This document shows, one piece after another, positions 27,479 through 36,008 of a stretch of 64,000 nt of DNA; positions within the stretch are counted from its first letter, which is position 1; each line of letters begins with the position of its first letter. Location of the stretch: positions 263,446 to 327,445 of the forward strand of contig CACSIL010000034.1 of assembly GCA_902705825.1 (NCBI GenBank), in the 5' to 3' direction. This stretch comes from Halioglobus japonicus. GTDB lineage: Bacteria > Pseudomonadota > Gammaproteobacteria > Pseudomonadales > Halieaceae. Position numbers and translations under genes: made by a program. The notes under the pieces were generated by a model that saw nothing but the letters and a program-made list of their open reading frames with translations, did no database searches and was not told the DNA's origin.

Positions 27479-27507
27479 TTGAAAACCTACCGGTAGATGG
27501 TTTAAAT
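27479..27507 (+). promoter_or_regulatory. Promoter of the TonB2 operon, with a palindromic spacer
   Basis: TTGAAA (27479-27484) and TTAAAT (27502-27507) with a 17-bp spacer lie in the 244-bp gap before the DUF3450 gene. The spacer contains the 10-bp palindrome CTACCGGTAG (27487-27496), a plausible operator position. There is no recognisable Fur box. The remaining gap shows nothing else I can name. Confidence 0.5.
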
Positions 27508-27614
27508 TTGCTCCCTCGGTTTACCAACGCCAGATTATTATCTATAGATAGGGTCGAATCTGTTCTATTTGTAGCCTTGTTTTACTCTGTTGGACTATAG
27601 GAAGCGCTATTCCC

Positions 27615-28400
27615 ATGACTATGCATCGATTGAAAAAAGTATTGATCGCTGCACTGGTAGTCTCAGGCACCCTCGGGGGTACTGTGGCAGCCGTGCAAGC
27701 CAGTACGCTGGACTCCATTCTCGCAGTGGGCAAGTCCAAGAATGACGCCGCACGCAGTTCCCAGGCGAAAATAGACAAGCTCGCGGACGAAACGCGCGAT
27801 CTGCTGTCCGACTACAAGACAGTGATCAAGCAGGTTGATGGCCTGAAGGTTTACAACGCGCGTCTGCAACGCCAGATTGATAACCAGAACGCACGTATTG
27901 CCAAGTTTGATGAGTCCATCGATCAGGTAACGATCATCTCCCGTCAAATGACCCCGCTCATTATTCGTATGATCGACGGGTTGGAGAAGTTTGTTGAGCT
28001 GGACGTACCCTTCCGACTCGAGGATCGTGAGCGACGCATCGCCATGTTGCGCGCCAATCTCGATCGCTCTGATGTCAGCGTGGCGGAAAAATTCCGTCAG
28101 GTTCTGGAAGCCTACAAAATCGAGAATGAATACGGTCGCAAGATTGACTCATACAAAGGTAATGTAGAAATCGATGGTGTTGAGCGCGACGTAAACTTCC
28201 TGCAAGTGGGACGGGTTGCTTTGGTATACCAGACTACAGACACGGAAATTTCCGGTGCCTGGGATCAGGCATCCCGCAGCTGGGTGCCGCTGGAGCGAGG
28301 CGAATACCGCAACGCAATTATGAAAGGCCTGCGCATAGCGCGCAAAGAGGCTTCAATTGACCTGATGAACATGCCAGTCGCAGCACCGGAGGCTAAATAA
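27615..28400 (+). CDS. DUF3450 family periplasmic coiled-coil protein
   Basis: A 261-residue exported protein. The first 30 residues (basic start, LIAALVVSGTLGGTVAAVQA) form a signal peptide. Residues about 45-120 are a strong coiled coil (QAKIDKLADETRDLLSDYKTVIKQ...). The C-terminal half, with VPFRLEDRERRIAMLRANLDRSDVSVAEKFR and the WVPLERGEYRNAIMKGLRIARKEAS end, matches DUF3450. This family is consistently encoded ahead of TtpC/ExbB2-type operons, so it is likely a periplasmic accessory of this TonB system. Its exact task is unknown. The stop overlaps the next start by one base. Confidence 0.88.
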   Translation: MTMHRLKKVLIAALVVSGTLGGTVAAVQASTLDSILAVGKSKNDAARSSQAKIDKLADETRDLLSDYKTVIKQVDGLKVYNARLQRQIDNQNARIAKFDESIDQVTIISRQMTPLIIRMIDGLEKFVELDVPFRLEDRERRIAMLRANLDRSDVSVAEKFRQVLEAYKIENEYGRKIDSYKGNVEIDGVERDVNFLQVGRVALVYQTTDTEISGAWDQASRSWVPLERGEYRNAIMKGLRIARKEASIDLMNMPVAAPEAK

Positions 28401-29788
28401 TGAGCATTAAGAGTGTAAAAGCCGCCGCGATTGGCTTGGCTGGCGTGTTAGCCCTGAGCACGGCTTCGGTCATGGCGCAGGAAGCGAAAACGCTGGATCA
28501 GTTGTTGGGTTTCGTCAAACAGGGCCAGGTAACAGAGGCTCGTGAAAATGCCGCCAGAGAGCAGCGTTTTGCTAAAGACAAGGCCAATCAGGCTGCTGAA
28601 CTACAGCGAGCTGAGGCCGAGCGTACGCAACAGGAAGAGTTGAGCTCCCAGTTGGAAGACGCCTATGAGGCGAATGAGCTGCTGGTTGCTGCCAAACAAC
28701 AGCAGTTGAAAGAAAAGCTCGGTACTCTGGCAGAGCTGTTCGGACACCTGACTTCAACGGCAGGCGACCTGTCGACGAATATGGAGTTCTCCCTGATCAG
28801 CGCGCAGTACCCCGATCGGGAAGTCTTTCTGCAAGACCTGATTAAAAAGATGAGCACTTCAGACACACTGCCGAGCATCGAGGAAATCGAGCGCGTCTGG
28901 TACGAACTGAATCGCGAAATGGTCGAGTCGGGCAAAGTCGTATCGTTCACTACTGAAGTGGCCTCGCCCAACGGCGACAAGTCGCAGCAGAAAGTGGTCA
29001 GGATAGGTACGTTCAACGCCGTGACTGAACAAGGTAAATACCTGCAGTTTGTGCCGGAAAAAGGCACGCTTGAGGAATTGGCTCGTCAGCCTTCAGGACC
29101 CTACATCGGATGGGCCAGCGAACTGGCGGCGGCAACCAGCGGCCTGCATAGATTCGGCATTGACCCCACCGGCCCCAGTGGCGGTTCGTTCCTGGCGGCA
29201 CTGATTAACAGCCCGAACCTGGAAGAGCGCTGGCATCAGGGTGGTTATATCGGCTACGCAATCACTGCAGTGGGTGCGTTTGCCTTCCTGTTGGCAATAT
29301 GGCGACTGATTGTGCTGACCGGTGTTAGTGCGAAGGTGAACAGCCAGCTCAAGAGCGACAAGGCCAACGTCAACAACCCATTGGGTCGTGTGCTGAAAAT
29401 CCACGAGGACAATCCGTCAATGGATTCCGAGACTCTGGAACTGAAATTGTCTGAAGGCATTCTCAGAGAGACTCCGAAGCTGGAAAGCGGGCTTACGCTG
29501 TTGAAGATTATTGCTGCCATCGCTCCGCTGATGGGTCTGCTGGGTACGGTGACGGGTATGATCATCACCTTCCAGGCGATCACCATTTTTGGTGCGGGAG
29601 ATCCCAAGGCCATGGCTGGTGGTATTTCTGGAGCTCTTATTACCACGGTGCTCGGTCTGCTGGTAGCGATACCAACAGTACTGCTGCATACGATTGTTAA
29701 TGGGCGCGCCCAGCGAATAATCCACATACTGAACGAACAGACGACCGGGATCATAGCCGAGCACACAGAATCCAGCTCGAGGAATTGA
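28400..29788 (+). CDS. TtpC-like MotA/TolQ/ExbB proton-channel protein
   Basis: A 462-residue inner-membrane protein with an unusual long exported N-terminus: a signal peptide (1-26, ending SVMAQ), a glutamine- and glutamate-rich coiled coil (about 40-120), then a globular periplasmic region. The C-terminal third is a TolQ/ExbB channel with three membrane segments: YIGYAITAVGAFAFLLAIW, LLKIIAAIAPLMGLLGTVTGMI and ITTVLGLLVAIPTVLLHTIV. This architecture is that of TtpC, an essential extra component of the Vibrio TonB2 system. It is followed one base later by a short ExbB. Confidence 0.9.
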   Translation: MSIKSVKAAAIGLAGVLALSTASVMAQEAKTLDQLLGFVKQGQVTEARENAAREQRFAKDKANQAAELQRAEAERTQQEELSSQLEDAYEANELLVAAKQQQLKEKLGTLAELFGHLTSTAGDLSTNMEFSLISAQYPDREVFLQDLIKKMSTSDTLPSIEEIERVWYELNREMVESGKVVSFTTEVASPNGDKSQQKVVRIGTFNAVTEQGKYLQFVPEKGTLEELARQPSGPYIGWASELAAATSGLHRFGIDPTGPSGGSFLAALINSPNLEERWHQGGYIGYAITAVGAFAFLLAIWRLIVLTGVSAKVNSQLKSDKANVNNPLGRVLKIHEDNPSMDSETLELKLSEGILRETPKLESGLTLLKIIAAIAPLMGLLGTVTGMIITFQAITIFGAGDPKAMAGGISGALITTVLGLLVAIPTVLLHTIVNGRAQRIIHILNEQTTGIIAEHTESSSRN

Positions 29789-29789
29789 T

Positions 29790-30317
29790 ATGTACTGGTT
29801 CGATAGTGCGTATGAAGCTGTCACCCGATTCATGGATATGGGTGGGCCGGTACTTTACGCTATAGCAGTGCTGCTGTTCGTGATGTGGACGCTGATTTTC
29901 GAGCGGGTTTGGTATTTCAAAACCGGTTGGAAAAAGGATGTATCGCAGACGATCAGCAATTGGGAAGGGCGTACGGAGCGCAGTTCCTGGAATGCCAAAC
30001 AGATTCGCCTGATGCTTATCTCCCGGTCCAGTTTGCTGATCAATCAGAACTTGCCGACGATAAAGACTCTGGTTGCCCTGTGCCCTTTGTTCGGGCTGCT
30101 CGGCACGGTCTGGGGGATGATCGAGGTGTTCAATATTATGGCGGTCACCGGGGGCGGAGATGCGAAGTCTATGGCCGGCGGTGTTTCACAAGCGACGATA
30201 CCCACGATGGCAGGCATGGTTGCCGCTATTTCCGGCGTGTTTGCTAATACGTATATAACCCGGGTTGCCCAGCGCGAGAGCGAATTCCTGGCTGACAACC
30301 TCACGACGGATCACTAA
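29790..30317 (+). CDS. exbB: ExbB2-like TonB-system biopolymer transport protein
   Basis: A 175-residue three-span inner-membrane protein of the MotA/TolQ/ExbB family. Its membrane segments are VLYAIAVLLFVMWTLIFERVWYF, LVALCPLFGLLGTVWGMIEVFNIM and IPTMAGMVAAISGVFANTY. GLLGTVWGM and the GGVSQATIPTMAG loop are family signatures. It is shorter than canonical E. coli ExbB (244), as is typical of TonB2-system ExbB2. Together with ExbD it forms the proton channel that powers TonB. Confidence 0.92.
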   Translation: MYWFDSAYEAVTRFMDMGGPVLYAIAVLLFVMWTLIFERVWYFKTGWKKDVSQTISNWEGRTERSSWNAKQIRLMLISRSSLLINQNLPTIKTLVALCPLFGLLGTVWGMIEVFNIMAVTGGGDAKSMAGGVSQATIPTMAGMVAAISGVFANTYITRVAQRESEFLADNLTTDH

Positions 30318-30330
30318 GAGAGCGATTGTA

Positions 30331-30735
30331 ATGCGCAGGAATCAGAGAGCAGTTGTCGAAGACGACGCACAAATCGATTTGACGCCCATGCTGGACGTTG
30401 TTTTCATTATGTTGATCTTCTTCATTGTAACCGCCTCCTTTATTAAGGAAGCTGGTGTGGAAGTGAATCGTCCCGAAGCTTCAACAGCGCAACCGAAGGA
30501 GAATGTAAATATCCTGGTTGCCATCACCGCGACTAACGAAATATGGATGGATAAACGTCGCATCGATCCCAGCGCGGTACGCGCGAATATCGAGCGGCTT
30601 CACGCTGAAAACCCGAAAGGGGCAGTTGTTATCCAGGCGGACAATGAGTCCAACACAGAAACTGTTGCAGGAGTGCTGGACGCGGCTCGCGAGGCCGGGG
30701 TCTACGATGTATCTCTGGCTACCGACGATAAGTAA
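30331..30735 (+). CDS. exbD: ExbD-like biopolymer transport protein
   Basis: A 134-residue protein with a single membrane span and a periplasmic domain. The DLTPMLDVVFIMLIFFIVTASF segment carries the essential membrane aspartate (MLDVVF). The periplasmic part has the NVNILVAITATNEIWMDKRRI pattern and a DAAREAGVYDVSLATD end. The ATG at 30331 is chosen because it starts the conserved RRNQR cytoplasmic tail; upstream in-frame codons overlap exbB. It works with the adjacent ExbB and TonB. Confidence 0.93.
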   Translation: MRRNQRAVVEDDAQIDLTPMLDVVFIMLIFFIVTASFIKEAGVEVNRPEASTAQPKENVNILVAITATNEIWMDKRRIDPSAVRANIERLHAENPKGAVVIQADNESNTETVAGVLDAAREAGVYDVSLATDDK

Positions 30736-30741
30736 ACTACT

Positions 30742-31347
30742 ATGAATCGCAATATAGTCAGACTCATTATCGGCGCCCTGTTCGCGGTACCGGTAGCGGG
30801 TGGTCTGTTTTTCATTATGCAGTATCTGATCGCAACTGCTGATCCGAAAATTGATGATCAAGAGCGCACCAAGCTCGCGGACATTCACATGCCCGAGCGT
30901 GAGATCGAAACCAAAATCGATGAGAAAGTCGAGAAGGTGGATGATCCCGAAGAGCCGCCGCCTGATCTCGATACCCCCGATGTCGATATGGACATGGATA
31001 TGGAAGCGGTGAACATCGCTCCCCAGACCCAGGTTGATATCTCTATTGAAAGCTCCGGTATGGCCACAGGTGATGGCGAGTACCTGCCAATTGTGAAGGT
31101 CGCGCCCATTTATCCACGGCGTGCCCAGAGTCGCGGTATTTCAGGTTACTGCATTGTGGAATACACGGTGACAACCTCAGGTGCTATTCGCGATCCGCAA
31201 CCGGTAGATTGCCAGCCTAGCGGGGTGTTTGATTCCGCCTCGGTGAAAGCGGCCCTCAAGTTTAAATACAAGCCACGTATCATTGATGGTGAGGCCATTG
31301 AAGTCCCGGGCGTACAGAATAAGTTCACCTATGAGTTGGAAGATTAG
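30742..31347 (+). CDS. tonB: TonB energy transducer (TonB2 type)
   Basis: A 201-residue protein with an N-terminal membrane anchor (LIIGALFAVPVAGGLFFIMQYLI), a short acidic and proline-containing linker (EEPPPDLDTPDVDMDMDME) and a C-terminal TonB domain. That domain contains the YPRRAQSRGISGYCIVEYTVTTSG signature and ends in the FKYKPRIIDGEAIEVPGVQNKFTYEL region. The short linker, without long Pro-Lys repeats, is typical of TonB2. It couples the proton gradient to outer-membrane receptors such as the one at 4.0-6.4 kb. Confidence 0.94.
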   Translation: MNRNIVRLIIGALFAVPVAGGLFFIMQYLIATADPKIDDQERTKLADIHMPEREIETKIDEKVEKVDDPEEPPPDLDTPDVDMDMDMEAVNIAPQTQVDISIESSGMATGDGEYLPIVKVAPIYPRRAQSRGISGYCIVEYTVTTSGAIRDPQPVDCQPSGVFDSASVKAALKFKYKPRIIDGEAIEVPGVQNKFTYELED

Positions 31348-31361
31348 ACGGTTGTCGCGCT

Positions 31362-32873
31362 ATGAATAGGTTTAAACCCACAATCTGGATACGCGCTACC
31401 TTGCTGGCTGTTCCGGTACTTGCCATGCAGGTGGCAGTAACGCAACTGCAGATCAGTACCGAACTGCGTCCGCTTTCTGCCGCCTTTGCACAGGAGGGCG
31501 CGAAAAAACCAGAGCGGGAAACGCGCCGCACCCCGGCCCTGCGTAACGCGGTGTATGAAAAATTGTCTGAAGCACAGGTTGCCGCTGAGGCGAAAGATCT
31601 GGGTACGGCAAAGGCCATTCTCGATGAGCTGATTGCCACCAGTGGCAGCAAGGCGTTGAACAGCTATGAGCTGGCGAACGTGTACAATCTGTATGCGTTT
31701 ATCCAGTACTCCAAAGAGGACTATGCAGGTGCTCTGAGATCGTACGAGAAAGTCGTTTCACAGCCTGATATACCGCTGGCGATGGAGATCAATACGCGCT
31801 TCACGATCGCCCAGCTGTATTTTGTGCAGGAGCAGTGGCAAAAAGGTATCGACGCGCTGCTGAAATGGTTCGCCATGACGGAAACGCCTAACGCCAACGC
31901 CTATATCTTATTGGCGCAGGGTTACTACCAGGTTAAGGATTACGACAAGGCGCTGACCAACGTCAATAAAGCGATCCAAATGCAGAAAGACGCGGGCAAG
32001 ATACCCAAAGAGCAGTGGTATAACCTGGCGCGCTTCCTCTATTTTGAGAAGAACGACGTCAACAACACGGTTGCCACGCTCGAAGAGCTGCTGAAGTACT
32101 ACCCGAAAAAAGATTACTGGGTGCAGATATCCCATATGTACGGCGAGCAGAACAAGACCAGCCAGCAACTGGCGGCGATGGAAACTGCCTACGTTCAGAG
32201 CATGCTGGATAAAGGTACCGAACAGGTCACTATGGCCTATCTATACCTGAATGCCGACGTACCGTATAAAGCTGCAAAAGTGATGGATAAGGGCCTCGGT
32301 GACGATACGATTGAGGGTAAATCGAAGAACTGGGAGCTTACCGGTAATGCCTGGCGTCAAGCGCAGGAACTGGATAAGGCTATCCCCGCGATGGAAGAGG
32401 CGGCGTCCAAATCCAGCAATGGCGAACTGTATGCTCGCCTGGGTAATATTTATCTGGATAACGACGACTTTAACAAGGCGATATCGGCGATTAACAAAGG
32501 CTTGTCCCGAGGTGGGATAAAGCGGCCGGATACTGCGCGTCTGGTGTTGGGTATGGCGTATTTCAATACCGAACAGTATGACAAAGCCCGCGAGGCTTTC
32601 ATCGCCGCTGGCCGCGATGAGCGCTCAGAGACATATGCCAAGCAGTGGATCGGTTACATGGATTCTGAGTTGGCGCGTCAACAGGCTCTGCAGGATGAAG
32701 GCCGTGCGCTGGAAGAAGAGCTACAGAATATACCCGAGACTCATCTTGGCTCTGATGGCGTTGACGAGGTGGATGCAGAAGCAGAAGCTGAAGCTGAAAC
32801 AGAGGCAGAAGATGCGTCAGCTGCCCAGGCTGAAGAAGCTGAGGCTGAGACAGAACAACAAGCAGAAGGGTGA
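31362..32873 (+). CDS. TPR-repeat periplasmic protein of the TonB2 operon
   Basis: A 503-residue exported protein. It has a signal-peptide-like N-terminus (IRATLLAVPVLAMQVAV...AFAQEG) and many tetratricopeptide repeats from about residue 50 to 440, for example LNSYELANVYNLYAFIQYSKEDYAGAL and AYILLAQGYYQVKDYDKAL. A strongly acidic Ala-Glu tail of about 45 residues follows (EAEAEAETEAEDASAAQ...). A TPR gene at this place is a constant feature of TonB2-type loci, but its function is unresolved; a scaffold for the complex is plausible. It is the last gene of the operon, followed by a strong terminator. Confidence 0.87.
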   Translation: MNRFKPTIWIRATLLAVPVLAMQVAVTQLQISTELRPLSAAFAQEGAKKPERETRRTPALRNAVYEKLSEAQVAAEAKDLGTAKAILDELIATSGSKALNSYELANVYNLYAFIQYSKEDYAGALRSYEKVVSQPDIPLAMEINTRFTIAQLYFVQEQWQKGIDALLKWFAMTETPNANAYILLAQGYYQVKDYDKALTNVNKAIQMQKDAGKIPKEQWYNLARFLYFEKNDVNNTVATLEELLKYYPKKDYWVQISHMYGEQNKTSQQLAAMETAYVQSMLDKGTEQVTMAYLYLNADVPYKAAKVMDKGLGDDTIEGKSKNWELTGNAWRQAQELDKAIPAMEEAASKSSNGELYARLGNIYLDNDDFNKAISAINKGLSRGGIKRPDTARLVLGMAYFNTEQYDKAREAFIAAGRDERSETYAKQWIGYMDSELARQQALQDEGRALEEELQNIPETHLGSDGVDEVDAEAEAEAETEAEDASAAQAEEAEAETEQQAEG

Positions 32874-32930
32874 AAGCAGGCCGACGACCACAACGGGTCG
32901 GCTGGATAAGAGGCGTAACAAGGGTTTGAT

Positions 32931-32962
32931 AAAAAGGGAGCTACCAGAGCTCCCTTTTTTTT
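32931..32962. terminator. Bidirectional intrinsic terminator between TonB2 operon and cold-shock gene
   Basis: An AGGGAGCT/AGCTCCCT stem with an ACCAG loop is preceded by A5 and followed by T8. Both strands therefore read as hairpin plus T-run, so it can end both the TonB2 operon and the convergent csp transcript. Confidence 0.9.
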
Positions 32963-32970
32963 GCCCGAAC

Positions 32971-33177
32971 TTACAGTGGGACCACGTTCTCTGCTTGTGG
33001 GCCTTTTTGACCATCCGTGACGTTGAACTCAACTTTTTGACCATCGGCCAAAGTCTTGAATCCATCGCCCTGGATAGAGCTGAAATGAACGAACACATCG
33101 GGGCCATCTTCACGTTCGATAAAGCCGAATCCTTTGGTTTCGTTAAACCATTTAACCGTACCAGTTGTCTTAGACAT
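32971..33177 (-). CDS. CspA-family cold-shock protein
   Basis: A 68-residue single cold-shock domain that binds single-stranded RNA and DNA. It contains [20 protein letters not shown] (RNP1 KGFGFI) and VFVHFSSI (RNP2 VFVHF), and ends AENVVPL. The ATG at 33177 gives the standard length; a longer frame to 33225 reads leader sequence. It could serve as a general or cold-induced RNA chaperone; which paralogue cannot be told. Confidence 0.96.
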   Translation of the reverse strand: MSKTTGTVKWFNETKGFGFIEREDGPDVFVHFSSIQGDGFKTLADGQKVEFNVTDGQKGPQAENVVPL

Positions 33178-33430
33178 AATGTTTACCTGTATAGCTAGCG
33201 ACGCCATGTCCAGGCGTCTTTTCATTTATAGTGTTATTTATGGTTTACGTACCGATTATCTTGATGAAACATCGACTTCGACCGTGAGCATAAATACTGC
33301 TGAATCCACTCAGCTCTATGAGTGTAGCACCATAATTGGGGATTTACAGGAACGCCGATAAACTATTTTTTGACCAATTTGGGCTGCCTGAACGGGTGTT
33401 GAAGGCGGTTGGAAGTTGCTCTGCTGCGGC
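33178..33430 (-). promoter_or_regulatory. Long leader of the cold-shock gene
   Basis: This 253-bp non-coding stretch precedes csp. It is AT-rich compared with its surroundings. It contains a hairpin at 33200-33218 (GACGCC/GGCGTC stem, seven-base loop) just ahead of the AGG ribosome site. Long structured leaders regulate CspA-type genes thermally; that role here is inferred. No coding potential is seen in it. Confidence 0.4.
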
Positions 33431-34396
33431 CTAAGTGGCAGCTGTTGGAGCGTGGGCTGCACCCAGCAGGCCCGTTGTTTTGCCGGTGATTACGTACAGC
33501 GGCACCTGCTCCAGGTGGGCACGCATTTTCCCCTTTTCTACAAAGCGCTGTACGAACGTGCTCTGTTCAAGGAAATCGATCATGCCTGGCAGGAAGCCCC
33601 CGGCCAGATAGAGCCCGCCGTAGGCGCCGTTAGCCAGCGCATAATCGCCACATATCGAGCCCAGTAATGCACAGAATGTATTGAGCGTCAGCACACAGTG
33701 TTCGCACTCCTGTTGCTGGGCCTTACGTGAAATGTCTTCCGACGACAGGGGTATGGTTGTGCGCCCTGCGATGTCGCCTAATGCCTGATACAGGCGCTGT
33801 AGCCCGGGGCCGGATACCAGCAGCTCTGCATACACCTCGCCGCTGCGCGGTAGCAAATATCGAAAGAGTTCCAGCTCCAGTTCCGAGGCCGGTGTTAATC
33901 CCATATGCCCGGGTTCACTGGCACTGGCAGTGGCCAGGCCACCAATCCAGCTCAGTGTTGCCCCTCCAAGACCGGTGCCGGGACCGACGGTTGCCAGCTT
34001 GGAATTTTTCGCGGTCTGGCCCGGGGAAAGCACATGCAGATGTGATTCGCTGATATGGGGCAAGGCATAGGCATTCGCCTCGAAATCGTTGATGCCACAC
34101 AGTTCGTCAAATTCGAAACGGCTGGCCAGATCGGGCAAGGAAAAGGACCAGTCGATATTCAGCATGGTCACGCGGGTGTCAAACGGGGGCGCCGCTACCG
34201 CCAGACAGCACTGTGCGGGACGGGGTTCATTCAGCGCATTCAACCAGTCCTCAACAATATCCTCGAACTGGCCATACTCGCGATTGAGATACGTGCGAAG
34301 CGCACGCAGTTCATCGGAGTGAGGGTCATAGAGGGCGAGGCGGCTGTTGGTGCCACCGATATCCGCTACCAGGCGAGTGTTTAGGGGCTGAGACAA
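33431..34396 (-). CDS. glk: Glucokinase
   Basis: This 321-residue ATP-dependent enzyme phosphorylates glucose to glucose-6-phosphate. It shows the ATP-binding LVADIGGTNSRLALY at the start, the sugar-binding INDFEANAYALP and GPGTGLGGATLSW loops, and the EPGHMGLTPAS motif characteristic of bacterial Glk. Length equals E. coli Glk (321). It begins nine bases after pyk and so is the second gene of a pyk-glk operon. Confidence 0.94.
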   Translation of the reverse strand: MSQPLNTRLVADIGGTNSRLALYDPHSDELRALRTYLNREYGQFEDIVEDWLNALNEPRPAQCCLAVAAPPFDTRVTMLNIDWSFSLPDLASRFEFDELCGINDFEANAYALPHISESHLHVLSPGQTAKNSKLATVGPGTGLGGATLSWIGGLATASASEPGHMGLTPASELELELFRYLLPRSGEVYAELLVSGPGLQRLYQALGDIAGRTTIPLSSEDISRKAQQQECEHCVLTLNTFCALLGSICGDYALANGAYGGLYLAGGFLPGMIDFLEQSTFVQRFVEKGKMRAHLEQVPLYVITGKTTGLLGAAHAPTAAT

Positions 34397-34405
34397 GGGT
34401 TCCCT

Positions 34406-35866
34406 CTAATCTACCTGCAGAATCTTCATGATATTGGTCGAGCCGGCGGTGCCGATACGCTCCCCTTTGGTGAGGATAATGGAATCCCCTTTTTGCAGAT
34501 AGCCGCCGTCCACCAAAAACTCTATAGCCCTGGCGTCGATGCAGTCCTCATCAAAAGCGGTTGCATCGAAAAAAAGCGGTACCACGCCGCGGCACAGGCA
34601 GAGTTTTTGCAGGGTCTCGCTCAAGTTGCTCAGGGCGAAGATCGGCAACCCGGAGCTGAGGCGAGACATCAATCGCGGGGTGGTGCCGGACTCGGTGAGG
34701 CAGGCGATGCCGCGTACATTGTCAAAGTGGTTTGCGGCGTAAATAGCCGACATCGCAATGGCTTCTTGCGCGCTGGCAAATGCCCTGTTGAGCCGGAACC
34801 GGGAGGTTCGCGACACCGGCTGGCGCTCGGCGCCCAGCGCGGCATCGGCCATGGCTTGAACCACTTCTACCGGGTAGCTGCCGACAGCAGTTTCAGCCGA
34901 CAGCATCACGGCATCAGTGCCGTCGAGTACCGCGTTGGCGACGTCAAAGACTTCGGCGCGAGTGGGCATGGAGCTGTTGATCATGGACTCCATCATCTGC
35001 GTCGCTGTGATAACCACCCGGTCCATCGTGCGAGCCTGTGAAATCAGCGCCTTCTGGATGCCGATCAATTGTGCGTCCCCGACTTCAACGCCGAGATCGC
35101 CGCGGGCGACCATCACGCCGTCCGAGGCCTCAACGATATCGCTGAGTGTATCTTCGTCGGCGACGACCTCTGCGCGTTCGATTTTGGCGATGATAGCCGG
35201 TTGCAGCTGGTGTTGTTGCAGCAGCCTCCTGGTTTGGAAAATATCTTCGGCTGTGGACACAAAAGAGACCGCTACAATGTCAGGTCTGAGCTCACTAAGG
35301 CTGTCGATATCGGTGAGATCCTTGGCGGTGAGAGCGGGTGCAGCCAGCCCCCCGCCGAGGCGGTTAATACCCTTGCGTGAGCCCAGTGTGCCACCAATGA
35401 CCACGGTGCAGTCCACGGTGCTGGCTTCGACATCATCCACTCGCAAGCGGATACGGCCGTCGTCCAGCAGCAGGATATCGCCTTTTACGACGCTGCTGCA
35501 GAGCTCCTTGTACTCGAGGCCCACGCCGCGAAAATCGCCTTCACCGTCAGCCAGATCCAGATCGAGACGGAAGCGGTCGCCAGCGGCAAGTTCAACAGAG
35601 CCATTGCGAAAACTGCCGATACGGATCTTTGGGCCCTGTAAATCAGCCATTATGCCCACGTACAATCCGGCTATGCTGGCCTGCTTGCGAATGCGTGCTG
35701 CGACAACAACGTGGTGATCTGCCGTACCGTGGCTGAAATTGAGGCGAAAGATATTAACGCCCGCTGCGATCAGCTTGGCGATCATATCGTCCGATTCACT
35801 GGCTGGGCCAACGGTGGCGACTATTTTGGTGCGTCTGATGTGCTTTGGGTTCACATTTACTCTCAT
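34406..35866 (-). CDS. pyk: Pyruvate kinase
   Basis: This 486-residue enzyme transfers phosphate from PEP to ADP, the last step of glycolysis. It begins RRTKIVATVGPAS, contains GVNIFRLNFSHG, the signature IIAKIERAEVVADED with the catalytic lysine, VMVARGDLGVEVG, and TATQMMESMI. A C-terminal regulatory domain ends GTAGSTNIMKI. It resembles PykA-type enzymes (480 residues in E. coli). It is co-transcribed with glk, so hexose entry and ATP yield are coupled. Confidence 0.95.
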   Translation of the reverse strand: MRVNVNPKHIRRTKIVATVGPASESDDMIAKLIAAGVNIFRLNFSHGTADHHVVVAARIRKQASIAGLYVGIMADLQGPKIRIGSFRNGSVELAAGDRFRLDLDLADGEGDFRGVGLEYKELCSSVVKGDILLLDDGRIRLRVDDVEASTVDCTVVIGGTLGSRKGINRLGGGLAAPALTAKDLTDIDSLSELRPDIVAVSFVSTAEDIFQTRRLLQQHQLQPAIIAKIERAEVVADEDTLSDIVEASDGVMVARGDLGVEVGDAQLIGIQKALISQARTMDRVVITATQMMESMINSSMPTRAEVFDVANAVLDGTDAVMLSAETAVGSYPVEVVQAMADAALGAERQPVSRTSRFRLNRAFASAQEAIAMSAIYAANHFDNVRGIACLTESGTTPRLMSRLSSGLPIFALSNLSETLQKLCLCRGVVPLFFDATAFDEDCIDARAIEFLVDGGYLQKGDSIILTKGERIGTAGSTNIMKILQVD

Positions 35867-36008
35867 TGTGGTTGGTGTTGCCTACCAGGTGTTTTCTCAC
35901 CGCGTGGAATACTGCCATTCAACACAGCAGTATTCCAGTGTTGTTTAGGAGGCCAGTATGAGGTTCCTGAAACGCCGCCGGCCTGCCTGGCATACAGGCC
36001 GATAACCG

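Noticed and set aside
32775..32870. Tandem repeat GAAGCAGAAGCTGAAG type
   Set aside because: This is the Ala/Glu-coding low-complexity tail of the TPR protein, not an independent repeat element.
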